Below are positions 8,936 through 17,115 of a stretch of 32,134 bases of DNA, piece by piece; position 1 is the first letter of the stretch, and every line of letters begins with the position of its first letter. Origin of the DNA: Pseudomonadota bacterium (GTDB lineage Bacteria; Pseudomonadota; Alphaproteobacteria; Caulobacterales; Caulobacteraceae); the NCBI GenBank assembly GCA_023433585.1, contig JAEZCL010000213.1:1-32134 (forward strand). The letters are read 5' to 3'. The notes beneath the pieces are model-generated. The model saw only the letters and a program-made list of their open reading frames with translations. It did not search any database and was not told the origin of the DNA. Position numbers and translations under genes: made by a program.

Positions 8936-11002
8936 TTATTGCGCTTGGCGCACTTCAAGGTTCAGCGCCTCGGCGATGGCCGACCAGGGCACATATTTGT
9001 AGTTCTGGTTCGACTGCGGCATCACGCGCCGGCCATCCTGCACGATCAGGGCGCCGTGCTCGAAGCCGGGACCGAGATCGCGGCTGGTGACCTCCAGCCC
9101 ATCGGTTTCCGAGGCGCCGTCTATGCCCAGCGCCGGATCGGCGACGATGGCGAAGGAGCCGAGATATTCCTGGCTCCCTTCGCGGCGCCACACCGCATAG
9201 GTGTCGTTGCCCTGGCTGGAGCCGATGATGTAGCCGCGGCCGCCGCCGAGGTCATAGAGAGCGACGCCCTCCAGATCGTCGGCCATGGCCGGGTTGCCCT
9301 CGATGGTGTCGACGGCGGTCAGTTCGGTCCCGCCGTCCGGCTCGGCGCTGATGCGCCACAGGGCGACGTCCTCTTCGCCCACATAGAGCACGCCGGTCTC
9401 GTCGTCGGCCACGCAGCCTTCGGTCTGAGAGCCGAACGTCAGTTCGCGCACGAACTCGGCCCGCACACGGCCGTTCCCGGCGTCGATCAGCTCCCACTGG
9501 CGCTTGCGGGTCTCGTCGCCGTTGATGAAGACATAGGTGCGGCCCGACTGCGGGTTGCGGTACATGCACTGGCCATACGGATCGTTCAGCTCGGTCGGCT
9601 GCAGGCCGTCGGCCACGTCGGTCAGCAGGCGCGTCTCCGGGTCGAGCCGGAAGATCGAGATGCCGCGCGTGGTGCGGTTGCTGGCCGTGACGATGGTGGC
9701 GCTTTCGCCGTTCAGGCTGAAACCGTCGCGCACGTCGACGTTGTTGACCTTGCCCACCGGCAGGAACTGAACCACCTGGCCCTGCATGTCATAGACATAG
9801 AGCCCCGCCTTCTTGTCGGTGGCGAGGATGAGGCTTTGCGCCGGGTCGGTCGGGTGGACCCAGATGGCCGGATCGTCGGCGGCGTCGCCGAAACTTTCGA
9901 CGGAGACGCTCTGCACCGTGGCGGTGACGGTCGGCAGGGTCGAATCGTGGAACAGGCGCGGATCCTGCGGCGCGCCCGCCGGGCGTCCGATGGCGGCGGC
10001 GATGTCGGCGACCGACACGACCTTGAGGTTCAGGCCGTCCTCGTCCACCACCGTCAGCGAACCGGCGCCCAGGCCGAGCGCCGACAGGCGGCCCGGCTCG
10101 CCGACCGTCTCGTCCGCCGCCGCGACGGCGAACGAACCGATATAGGCGTCGTCGTTCTCGCGGTCATAGACGTTCAGCCGCCCGGCCTCGGAATCGGATG
10201 CGATCAGCCAGCGCGCGCCGGGGCCGCCGTCGTAGAGGGTCAGGCCCTTCACCTCGCCGCTCAGGGCGCCCAGGCGGGCGCTGTCGATCAGGGTCGCGTC
10301 GACATCGGCCTCTGCGTCGGCGCTGAGGCGCCACAGGCCGACCGTCTCTTCGGCGACATAGAGCAGGCCCGATGCGCTGTCGGCGGCGCACTGTTCGACC
10401 GGCGAGGGAACCTGGATGCGGCGCACGGCGCGCGTCGAGACCCGGCCCGGCGCGCTTTCATAGACCAGCCGCTGATCGATCTCGCCGCCGTCGCCCATGA
10501 CGAAGGCGTAGGTGAGGCCGTCCAGCGCGTGATGGTGGAAACAGATGTTCTCGGCGGCGAAGCCGACGGGCTCGGGCGTCGCGCCGACCTCGCTCAGCGT
10601 CCCGTCGCGCAGGGCGAAGAAGCGCAGTGAATTGTTGGTCACGTCGGTGATCCCGACCAGCGTCGTCGGCTGTCCGTTCAGCGGGAAGCCGTAGGCGACG
10701 CCCAGCCCCGCCGCCTCGCCCGCCGCCACCGTGTCCAGCCGGCGCCCGGCGTCGTCATAGACCTCGAGCCCGCCCAGCGAGGTGGCGGCGATCAGACGTG
10801 TCTCGCCGTTGCTGTCCACGGCGATGACGCCGCCCTGGATCTCGAGGCTCGCGGACGGCGACGTCTCGACCGTCGCGCCGACGGCGGGGGCGACGGTCTG
10901 GGCCGAGGCGGGCGCGGCGGTCAGGGCCAGGACTCCGCAGAAGGCGGCGACGGTCGCCACGGCCGTGGAGCGCATCAGGGGGGAAAGACGGTGGGCGGTC
11001 AT
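8936..11002 (-). CDS. Dual-domain beta-propeller phytase, secreted
   Basis: Beta-propeller phytases are calcium-dependent enzymes that remove alternate phosphates from phytate. The 688-residue product has a signal peptide ending near PASAQ (35). The C-terminal half (about 350-688) carries the complete family pattern: DDPAIWVHP (376-384), ATDKKAGLYVYD (394-405), NNVDVRDGF (420-428), NDPYGQCMY (473-481), SQTEGCVADDETGVLYVGEED (525-545), DDLEGVALY (575-583) and NYKYVPW (667-673). The N-terminal half (about 40-345) repeats the fold in degenerate form (PVEQCAADSASGLLYVAEE, EVKGLTLYD) without DDPAIW. AGGAAG precedes the ATG. Dual-domain phytases of this kind are known. It is divergent from a TonB receptor and upstream of a second phosphatase. 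Confidence 0.93.
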   Translation of the reverse strand: MTAHRLSPLMRSTAVATVAAFCGVLALTAAPASAQTVAPAVGATVETSPSASLEIQGGVIAVDSNGETRLIAATSLGGLEVYDDAGRRLDTVAAGEAAGLGVAYGFPLNGQPTTLVGITDVTNNSLRFFALRDGTLSEVGATPEPVGFAAENICFHHHALDGLTYAFVMGDGGEIDQRLVYESAPGRVSTRAVRRIQVPSPVEQCAADSASGLLYVAEETVGLWRLSADAEADVDATLIDSARLGALSGEVKGLTLYDGGPGARWLIASDSEAGRLNVYDRENDDAYIGSFAVAAADETVGEPGRLSALGLGAGSLTVVDEDGLNLKVVSVADIAAAIGRPAGAPQDPRLFHDSTLPTVTATVQSVSVESFGDAADDPAIWVHPTDPAQSLILATDKKAGLYVYDMQGQVVQFLPVGKVNNVDVRDGFSLNGESATIVTASNRTTRGISIFRLDPETRLLTDVADGLQPTELNDPYGQCMYRNPQSGRTYVFINGDETRKRQWELIDAGNGRVRAEFVRELTFGSQTEGCVADDETGVLYVGEEDVALWRISAEPDGGTELTAVDTIEGNPAMADDLEGVALYDLGGGRGYIIGSSQGNDTYAVWRREGSQEYLGSFAIVADPALGIDGASETDGLEVTSRDLGPGFEHGALIVQDGRRVMPQSNQNYKYVPWSAIAEALNLEVRQAQ

Positions 11003-11078
11003 GGTGTGATCTTCCTGTTGGTCGGCGTCTGATGGCGTCGCTGATATGAAACCACCGCTGACAAGGTGTCACATTCAT

Positions 11079-11099
11079 CTGTCAGGGTGATGTCAGGTG
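11079..11099. promoter_or_regulatory. Pho-box-like GTCAG direct repeat
   Basis: CTGTCAG-GGTG-ATGTCAG has two 7-base units with 4 bases between them, the same geometry as the Pho box (two CTGTCAT units 11 bases apart). A further TGTCA lies 13 bases before at 11067. It sits 77-97 bases upstream of the phytase start, so phosphate control by PhoB or a related regulator is plausible but not shown. Confidence 0.5.
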
Positions 11100-11155
11100 A
11101 AGAACCGGGTTCGGTCTTCTCGGGGACGGCCGTGATGTTGCTTATCCTCATGAAA

Positions 11156-11169
11156 GGAAACGAAATTAC
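11156..11169. promoter_or_regulatory. Variant IolR box upstream of the TonB receptor
   Basis: GGAA-ACGAAA-TTAC, followed by AT, closely matches the box at the iolC promoter (GGAA-TATACG-TTAC, also followed by AT). Both are one-base variants of GGAA-N6-TTCC, the motif known for alphaproteobacterial IolR. It lies 210 bases before the receptor start; a TTGCTT 18 bases upstream of GAAATT could form a weak promoter over it. Confidence 0.4.
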
Positions 11170-11253
11170 ATGAAAACCCTGTTTGTTCTCCGGCGCAGAA
11201 AACTGGAATTCCTGTGCCGTTTTCAGGCGTTCGAGCCTACGCCGACAGCCATT

Positions 11254-11286
11254 TTTTGCAAGGTTTATTCTAAATAGTTTGCAAAA
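11254..11286. promoter_or_regulatory. TTTTGCAA / TTGCAAAA dyad before the TonB receptor
   Basis: Perfect 8-bp inverted arms at 11254-11261 and 11279-11286 are separated by 17 bases. Each arm contains the palindrome TTGCAA, and the two palindromes are 23 bases apart, about two helical turns. It overlaps and follows a possible -10 (TATTCT, 11266-11271), as a repressor site would. Confidence 0.4.
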
Positions 11287-11378
11287 TAGAAGATTTGTTC
11301 GTATCGTTTCGCCATAAGCCGTTTCACGCCGGTTCGACCGGATTCAGCAAGGCGGCGCTTTCGGGGAGGTTGAGGAAA

Positions 11379-13916
11379 ATGAGCGTCCATCGTCGTGGGG
11401 CCTTCAGGACCCTTCTGATGTCCACCTGTCTTCTGGCGCCGACGGCTGTCGCGGCCCAGGACGCCGTCACCGTCGACGAGATTGTCGTCACCGGCCGCCG
11501 CGCGGCGGACCGGGCGGCTCTGGAATCCAAGCGGGATTCCGACAGCCAGGTGGATCAGGTTCGCGCCGACGACGTGGGCCGCCTGCCGGACCAGAACGTC
11601 GCCGAGGCGCTGCGCCGCCTGCCGGGCCTGTCGGTCGCCAACGACCAGGGCGAGGGCCGCTATCTGACGGTGCGCGGCGTGTCGCCCGACCTGCTCAACG
11701 TGACCCTCAACGGCCAGACCGCCGCCGCGCCCGAACCCGAGGCGCGTCAGGTCAAGCTGGATGACATTCCCTCGGGCCTGATCGGCGCCGTCACCGTGGT
11801 CAAGACCCTGACGCCCGACCTCGACGCCAACGCCATCGCGGGCCAGGCCAACATCGAGACGGTCACGGCCTTCGACCGCAACCGCACCTTCGGCACGGCG
11901 CGCGGCGCCTATGGCTACAACGACATCAATGGCGAGAATCCCTACGAGTTCGACGCCTCGTTCGGCACGCTGTTCGGCCCCGACCGGCAGTTCGGGGTGG
12001 TGCTGGCCTTCAACCACTCCGCCCGCACCCTCGGCTCCGAGAACGTGCAGTCGGGTGGAAGCTGGGAGCCGGTCAACGGCGAGGACGTGCCGCTGGAACA
12101 GACCATCCGGCAGTATATCACCCAGCGTGAACGCACCGGGGCGGTGGCCAATTTCGACTGGCGCCCGCGCGACGGCGTCCGCACCTTCCTGCGGCTGATG
12201 TACGCCCAGTACAACGACACCGAGGCCCGCCCGAACTTCGGCATGGAGTTGGACGAGGACGAGATCACCAACCAGACGGCGAACAGCGGCGACTTCGCCG
12301 AGGCCGAGGGCGTGCGGGCCCTGCGCTCACGAACCGAGGACACCAGCACATTCACCGCTTCGGTGGGCGGCGAGTTCGACATCGGCGAGAACTGGCTGAA
12401 CCTGGAGGCCACCTTCACCCGCGCCGACAAGCAGGATCCCAATCGCGACGAATGGATCTTCGTGGCCGAGGACCTGACCGGCTCCTACGATCTGTCGGAG
12501 CCCCTGTTCCGTTATTCCAACCACGCCGACGCCTATGACGCCTCGCTCTACGAGTTCGACGAAACCAGCTACGAGAACCGCGAGGCGCTGGAAGACCTGT
12601 TCCAGTTCCGCATCGATTACCGCATGCCGCTGGACTTCGGTTACAATTCGACCCTGCAGTTCGGCCTGAAATATCTGGACCGCGAGAAGACCAGCGACAC
12701 CGACGCCATGATCTATGACGGCTTCGGCGGGCCGGACATCTTCATGAGCCAGTTCACGGGGACGCCGATCGATTCGGTGTTCGACGGGCGCTATCCGTTC
12801 GGCGCGACCATCGACCGCGCGGCGGCCGACGCCTTCTTCCGCGCCAACATCAACGATTTCGACCTGGACGAGGAAGCCTCGATCGGCGACAGCCTGGCCT
12901 CGGACTACCGTGTCAACGAGACCATCACGGCGGCCTATGTCATGGCCACGCTCAGGGCCGGGAACTGGACCGTCATCCCCGGCGTGCGCGTCGAACAGAC
13001 CGAGAGCGACTATGCGGCCAAGGCGGTGCTCGACACCCTGACGATGGCCGACATCGACAAGGACTACGACACCTTCGGCTCACAGAGCTACACCGACTGG
13101 TTCCCCGGCGTGAACGTGCGCTACGACCTGGGCGAAAACGTCGTCCTGCGCGGCGCGATCACCACCGCCATCGGACGGCCCAACTACGAGCAGCTGGCGC
13201 CGATCACCATCGTCAACACCGCCGACAACGAAGTCGAGATGGGCAATCCGAATCTGGAGCCCCTGACCTCGACCAACTTCGACGCGGCCGTCGAATACTA
13301 CATCGGCGACCGCGGCATTCTCAGCATGGCGGTGTTCCACAAGGAGATCGAGAACCCGATCTATTTCACCACCGTCACTGAAAGCGGAACCTACGCCGGT
13401 CAGGCGCTGGTGGGCGCCGACGTCACGCGCCCGGTCAACGCCGACAGCGCCACGGTGACAGGGGTCGAGCTCAACGCCCAGTATGAACTGTCCTCTCTGC
13501 CCTCGCCGTTCGACGGTTTCAGCGTGGGCGCCAGCCTGACCTTCGTCAGCTCCGAAGCGGAGGGGATTCCGGGCCGCCCCGGCGAAACCCTGCCGCTGGC
13601 CAACCAGTCCGACCAGGTGGCCTCGGCGCACCTGTCGTATGAGAAATACGGCTTCTCCGGCCGCATCGCCTACACGCACCGCTCGGCCTATCTGCTGGAG
13701 CCGGGCGACGACGCCTACAGCGACATCTATGTGGACGATTTCAACCAGTGGGACGCCCGCATCGGCTATAATCTGACGCGCAACGCCACCCTCTTCCTCG
13801 AGGGCTCGAACCTCAACGACGCGCCCAACCGCATGTTCCAGGGCATCCGTCAGCGCGTCGATGAAGTGGAGCGCTACGGCTGGTCGGTGCGGACCGGCAT
13901 CCAGCTCACCTTCTGA
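11379..13916 (+). CDS. TonB-dependent outer-membrane receptor, phytate/inositol-phosphate candidate
   Basis: The 845-residue protein has a signal peptide (MSVHRRGAFRTLLMSTCLLA, cleavage near AVAAQ), a TonB box in DEIVVTGRR, and a plug with GRLPDQNVAEALRRLPGLSV, RGVSPDLLNVTLNGQ and a long beta-barrel ending in aromatic strand residues (QLTF). No N-terminal secretin-like signalling domain is present, so it is a plain transporter, not a transducer. The ATG at 11379 follows GAGGAAA directly and begins the signal peptide; upstream in-frame codons encode no membrane signal. Phytase genes of this class are often found next to TonB receptors. Its ligand, phytate, a metal-phytate complex or a dephosphorylated product, is inferred. 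A strong terminator follows. Confidence 0.9.
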   Translation: MSVHRRGAFRTLLMSTCLLAPTAVAAQDAVTVDEIVVTGRRAADRAALESKRDSDSQVDQVRADDVGRLPDQNVAEALRRLPGLSVANDQGEGRYLTVRGVSPDLLNVTLNGQTAAAPEPEARQVKLDDIPSGLIGAVTVVKTLTPDLDANAIAGQANIETVTAFDRNRTFGTARGAYGYNDINGENPYEFDASFGTLFGPDRQFGVVLAFNHSARTLGSENVQSGGSWEPVNGEDVPLEQTIRQYITQRERTGAVANFDWRPRDGVRTFLRLMYAQYNDTEARPNFGMELDEDEITNQTANSGDFAEAEGVRALRSRTEDTSTFTASVGGEFDIGENWLNLEATFTRADKQDPNRDEWIFVAEDLTGSYDLSEPLFRYSNHADAYDASLYEFDETSYENREALEDLFQFRIDYRMPLDFGYNSTLQFGLKYLDREKTSDTDAMIYDGFGGPDIFMSQFTGTPIDSVFDGRYPFGATIDRAAADAFFRANINDFDLDEEASIGDSLASDYRVNETITAAYVMATLRAGNWTVIPGVRVEQTESDYAAKAVLDTLTMADIDKDYDTFGSQSYTDWFPGVNVRYDLGENVVLRGAITTAIGRPNYEQLAPITIVNTADNEVEMGNPNLEPLTSTNFDAAVEYYIGDRGILSMAVFHKEIENPIYFTTVTESGTYAGQALVGADVTRPVNADSATVTGVELNAQYELSSLPSPFDGFSVGASLTFVSSEAEGIPGRPGETLPLANQSDQVASAHLSYEKYGFSGRIAYTHRSAYLLEPGDDAYSDIYVDDFNQWDARIGYNLTRNATLFLEGSNLNDAPNRMFQGIRQRVDEVERYGWSVRTGIQLTF

Positions 13917-13943
13917 TTTCCGCTTTCCTGAGCGGCCTTCCAG

Positions 13944-13972
13944 CGGCGGCCCCACCGGGCCGCCGTTTTTTT
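13944..13972 (+). terminator. Intrinsic terminator of the TonB receptor
   Basis: CGGCGGCCC (13944-13952) pairs with GGGCCGCCG (13957-13965) around a 4-base loop and is followed by seven T residues. It lies 28 bases after the stop codon. Confidence 0.93.
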
Positions 13973-14087
13973 ATTCTCTATCGTGTTCGAGCAGGGGGCG
14001 TCGAAGGCGGTCGGATGAACAAGCGCAGTTGTTCAGGTCATGCTGTGCACGACGCCTGGTTCGTCAGGAGGCGGAAAGAAGGCGCCG

Positions 14088-15080
14088 TCAGACCCTGACC
14101 GGCTGGCCCGTCTTCAGCGAGCGGGCGGCGGCTTCCGCCAGGGCGAGGGCGGCGACGCCGTCGGCGTAGCCCGCCAGCGGCTGCGCCTTGCCGTCCAGCA
14201 TGTCGGCGAAATGGTCCATCTCACGGCGATAGGCTTCAGCGTAGCGGTCGAGGAAGAAGTTCTGGAAACGGTCGGCGGCGGCGCCGGCCTCACTCCACAC
14301 CTCGACGGTCGATTCCGTCAGATTGTCGGCGCGCACCATGCCGTTCGAGGCGTAGGCCTCGATGCGCTGATCGTAGCCATAGCCGGAGCGGCGCGTGTTC
14401 GAGATCACGCACAGTCGCCCGGAGGCGGTCTTCAGCACCGTGCGGGCCGTGTCGATGTCGCCCAGCTTGCCGATCTCGGGATCGACCAGGCAACTGCCCG
14501 CCGCATAGACCTCGACGGGCTCCTCGCCCAGCAGCCAGCGGGCCATGTCGAAGTCGTGGATCGCCATGTCCTTGAACAGCCCGCCGGACACCGCGACATA
14601 GGCGGGTGGCGGCGGGGCGGGATCATTGGAGGTGATCTGCAGGCTTTCCAGCGTCCCCACGGCGCCGGCGTCCAGCCTGGCCTTCAGCGCCTGGAAATTG
14701 GGATCGAAGCGCCGGTTGAAGGCCAGCAGCAGCCGGGCGCCGGAAAGCGCGTCCGCAGCAGACTTCGCGCGCTCGAGATCCTGGTCGATTGGCTTTTCGC
14801 AGAAGATCGCCTTGCCGGCCTTCGCGGCGCGGACGCTGTAGTCCAGATGGGTGTCGGTGGAGCTGGCGATGACGACGCCCGTAATCGCCGGGTCGTTCAT
14901 CACGGCGTCGAGGTCACGCACCTGGGCGCCGTATTCGTCGGCCAGGGCCTGGGCCGAGGCGGTCATCGGATCGACGATGGCGGTAAGCGAAAGGCGCGCG
15001 CTTGCGGCGGCGTTGCCGGCGTGGATGCGGCCGATGCGGCCGGCGCCGATCAGGGCGATGCTGTGCATGGTCTTGCTCAT
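14088..15080 (-). CDS. iolG: Inositol 2-dehydrogenase-family oxidoreductase (second copy)
   Basis: The 330-residue Gfo/Idh/MocA protein has an N-terminal Rossmann motif IGAGRIGRIHAGN, the FCEKPID loop with Lys96, and the catalytic pair Asp171/His175 in GGLFKDMAIHDFD, as in IolG. IolG oxidises myo-inositol to scyllo-inosose with NAD+. The ATG at 15080 overlaps the stop of the upstream paralogue by 4 bases, so the two are co-translated. Long identical blocks with that paralogue (LAFNRRFDP, VISNTRRSGYGYDQR) point to a tandem duplication. One copy may act on another isomer (scyllo- or D-chiro-inositol) or a related sugar; which does what is not visible. Confidence 0.87.
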   Translation of the reverse strand: MSKTMHSIALIGAGRIGRIHAGNAAASARLSLTAIVDPMTASAQALADEYGAQVRDLDAVMNDPAITGVVIASSTDTHLDYSVRAAKAGKAIFCEKPIDQDLERAKSAADALSGARLLLAFNRRFDPNFQALKARLDAGAVGTLESLQITSNDPAPPPPAYVAVSGGLFKDMAIHDFDMARWLLGEEPVEVYAAGSCLVDPEIGKLGDIDTARTVLKTASGRLCVISNTRRSGYGYDQRIEAYASNGMVRADNLTESTVEVWSEAGAAADRFQNFFLDRYAEAYRREMDHFADMLDGKAQPLAGYADGVAALALAEAAARSLKTGQPVRV

Positions 15081-16063
15081 GGGCGGACGGCCTTGCCGGT
15101 GCGGGCGGAACGGTCGCAGGCGTCGGCCAGCGTCTGGGCCTGAAGGCCGTCTTCGTAGCCCACCAGCGGCGCGGCGCGGCCCAGGGCGACGTCGGCGAAA
15201 TGATCCATCTCGGCCTTGTAGGAGGCGGCGTAGCGCTGGAGGAAGCCCGGCAGGATCGGCGCACCGCATGATCCATCCTCGGTCAGCATGACCACCGTGT
15301 CGTGGGCTGCGTTGCCGACCCGCGCCATGCCGTTCGAGCCGAACGCCTCCACCCGCTGGTCGTAGCCATAGCCCGAACGGCGCGTGTTGGAGATCACCGC
15401 CAGGCGCCCGCTTTGCGATTTCAGCACCACGCGGGCGGTGTCCACGTCGCCCTGCCGTCCGATCTCCGGATCCACGAGACAGCTCGCCGTGGCGAACAGC
15501 TCGACGATCGGCTCGCCCAGCAGCCAGCGGGTCAGGTCGAGGTCGTGGATGGTGAAGTCGCGGAACAGCCCGCCGCTGGTGGGGATGAACCCGGGCGGCG
15601 GCGGGGCGGGGTCGTGATTGGTGATGTGCAGGCTCTCCAGCTTTCCCACCGTCCCGCCGTCCAGCCTGCGTTTGAGCGCCCGCAGGTCGGGGTCGAAGCG
15701 CCGGTTGAAGGCGAGCACGAACGGACGGTCGCGCAGCGTGGTCCCGGCGGCGCGCACCTTTTCCAGATCAAGGTCGATCGGCTTCTCGCAGAAGACGGCC
15801 TTGCCCGCCGCCAGCGCCGCGACCGCATGGGCCAGATGCTGATCGGTGGAGCTGCACACCAGCACCGCGCCGACGGCCGGATCGGCCAGCGCCTGATCCA
15901 GTCCGGCGACCTCGGCGCCCAGCGTTGCGGCCAGTGCGCCCGCCGCTTCGGGACGCGGGTCGATGACGTATCGGATGCGCATGTCGGGCCGCGCGGCGGC
16001 GTTCGCCCCGTGGATCGATCCCATCCTGCCCGCGCCGATCAGCGCCGCCTCGATCTGGCCCAA
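15077..16063 (-). CDS. iolG: Inositol 2-dehydrogenase-family oxidoreductase (first copy)
   Basis: The 328-residue protein has LIGAGRMGSIHGAN at the N-terminus, FCEKPID with Lys94, and GGLFRDFTIHDLD with Asp169 and His173, the IolG lysine-aspartate-histidine set. The start is TTG at 16063. It is supported by GAGAGGAA 2 bases upstream and by an in-frame stop eight codons further up with no ATG between. It is divergent from iolR, and IolR-type boxes lie 31-72 bases upstream of the start, so repression by IolR in the absence of inositol is likely. It would catalyse the first step of inositol breakdown in the cytoplasm. Confidence 0.88.
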   Translation of the reverse strand: MGQIEAALIGAGRMGSIHGANAAARPDMRIRYVIDPRPEAAGALAATLGAEVAGLDQALADPAVGAVLVCSSTDQHLAHAVAALAAGKAVFCEKPIDLDLEKVRAAGTTLRDRPFVLAFNRRFDPDLRALKRRLDGGTVGKLESLHITNHDPAPPPPGFIPTSGGLFRDFTIHDLDLTRWLLGEPIVELFATASCLVDPEIGRQGDVDTARVVLKSQSGRLAVISNTRRSGYGYDQRVEAFGSNGMARVGNAAHDTVVMLTEDGSCGAPILPGFLQRYAASYKAEMDHFADVALGRAAPLVGYEDGLQAQTLADACDRSARTGKAVRP

Positions 16064-16093
16064 GGTTCCTCTCCCCGTTTGCGCTCAATCAGC

Positions 16094-16135
16094 ATGGAAC
16101 CAATATTCTGTCTATAGATGAAATAGAATTTCCAT
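16094..16135. promoter_or_regulatory. Two IolR-type boxes in the iolG/iolR divergence
   Basis: GGAA-CCAATA-TTCT (16096-16109, arm extended as ATGGAA) and ATGAAA-TAGAAT-TTCCAT (16118-16135) each match ATGGAA-N6-TTCCAT with one or a few mismatches, 24 bases apart start to start. A half site ATTCCAT follows at 16148-16154, touching the iolR -35. GGAA-N6-TTCC is the known motif of alphaproteobacterial IolR. Confidence 0.65.
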
Positions 16136-16153
16136 CTGCCGCGTTTCATTCCA

Positions 16154-16182
16154 TTGTCGCCGCTCGCGAGCGCGTCTAGGTT
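16154..16182 (+). promoter_or_regulatory. Candidate iolR promoter
   Basis: TTGTCG (16154-16159), 17 bases, TAGGTT (16177-16182) lies 29 bases before the likely ATG of iolR. The IolR half site overlaps the -35, which fits autoregulation. Confidence 0.45.
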
Positions 16183-16210
16183 GCCCGCACATCGTCGGAG
16201 AATGGCCCGC

Positions 16211-17107
16211 ATGGTCGAACCGCCCCAGCCGCCCCAGACCGCCGAAGATCTGCGCGCGGCGATCCTCGACCGGTATGAATCCCTCAGCAAGCGCCTGCAG
16301 CAGATCGCCCGCTATGTGCTGGATGAGCCGAACGCGGTGGCGCTGGAGACGCTGGCGGTGCTGGCGGAACGCAGCGGCGTCCAGCCCTCGGCCATCGTGC
16401 GTTTCGCCAAGACCTTCGGTTATGACGGCGCCACCCAGATGCAGCGGCTGTTCCGCGACGGGCTGCTGTCGGGCGGCGCCGCGCTGGGCTACGGCGAACG
16501 GGTGCGCCAATTCACCGAGGGCGTGGACGGCAAGGCCGTGGGCGGCCCGGCCCAGGTGCTGGCCGAATTCGTCGAAGGCAATGTGCTGGCGCTCCAGAAC
16601 CTCGGCGAGATCATCAGCAGCCACGACATCGGCGCGGCGGTGGACCTGATCGCGCGCGCCGACACCGTTTATGTGGCCGGCTTCCGCCGCTCGTTCCCGG
16701 TGGCGGCCTACATCGCCTATTCGCTGCATCAGGTGGACAAGAAGACCGTGTTCATCGACAGCGTCGGCGGCATGACGCGCCAGCAGATTCACGCCATCGG
16801 CGCGGACGATCTGCTGCTGATGGTCAGCTATCATCCCTATGCCGAAGAGGCCCTGCATCTGATCGACGCGGCGGTCGAGGCGGACTGCAAGGTGCTGTCG
16901 ATCAGCGACAGCCTGGTCAGCCCGGTGGCCAAGCCCGCCTCGCTGGTGCTGCAGGTGCGCGAGGCGGAAATCCGCAAGTTCCGCTCCCTGTCGGCGTCCA
17001 TGTGCCTCGCCCAGTCGCTGGTCATCGCCTACGCCTTCGCCCATTCGCAGGACGCCCGTAACCGCTCGGCGCTGGGCGCGGGCAAGCCGCGCCGCAAGCG
17101 GAAATGA
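16211..17107 (+). CDS. iolR: RpiR-family transcriptional regulator of inositol catabolism
   Basis: The 298-residue protein has an N-terminal RpiR helix-turn-helix domain (about 10-90; ILDRYESLSKRLQQIARYVL and LAERSGVQPSAIVRFAKTFGYDG) and a C-terminal sugar isomerase (SIS) domain (about 125-265; DTVYVAGFRRSFPVAAYIAY, LLMVSYHPYAEEALHL). A basic tail (KPRRKRK) ends it. ATG 16211 is preferred because GGAG lies 10 bases upstream; ATG 16202 would leave one base between. In alphaproteobacteria such regulators repress iol genes and respond to an inositol pathway intermediate. Its place between iolG and iolC, with matching boxes at both promoters, supports the assignment. Confidence 0.9.
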   Translation: MVEPPQPPQTAEDLRAAILDRYESLSKRLQQIARYVLDEPNAVALETLAVLAERSGVQPSAIVRFAKTFGYDGATQMQRLFRDGLLSGGAALGYGERVRQFTEGVDGKAVGGPAQVLAEFVEGNVLALQNLGEIISSHDIGAAVDLIARADTVYVAGFRRSFPVAAYIAYSLHQVDKKTVFIDSVGGMTRQQIHAIGADDLLLMVSYHPYAEEALHLIDAAVEADCKVLSISDSLVSPVAKPASLVLQVREAEIRKFRSLSASMCLAQSLVIAYAFAHSQDARNRSALGAGKPRRKRK

Positions 17108-17115
17108 AACAACCA

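Larger units (their letters stand above)
11003..11378. other. 376-base divergent control region, phytase / TonB receptor
   Basis: No gene is seen. The phytase side has three TGTCA motifs at 11067, 11080 and 11091. The middle holds an IolR-like box (11156-11169) and a GGAATTCC palindrome near 11210. The TonB-receptor side holds a TTTTGCAA/TTGCAAAA dyad (11254-11286). A possible receptor promoter is CCGACA (11242-11247), 18 bases, TATTCT (11266-11271). The segment 11150-11300 is markedly AT-richer than the window. Confidence 0.6.

Noticed and set aside
14040..14087. Terminator for the second iolG copy
   Set aside because: Only an imperfect pairing (CGCCT with AGGCG) can be drawn on the minus strand and no T-run follows.
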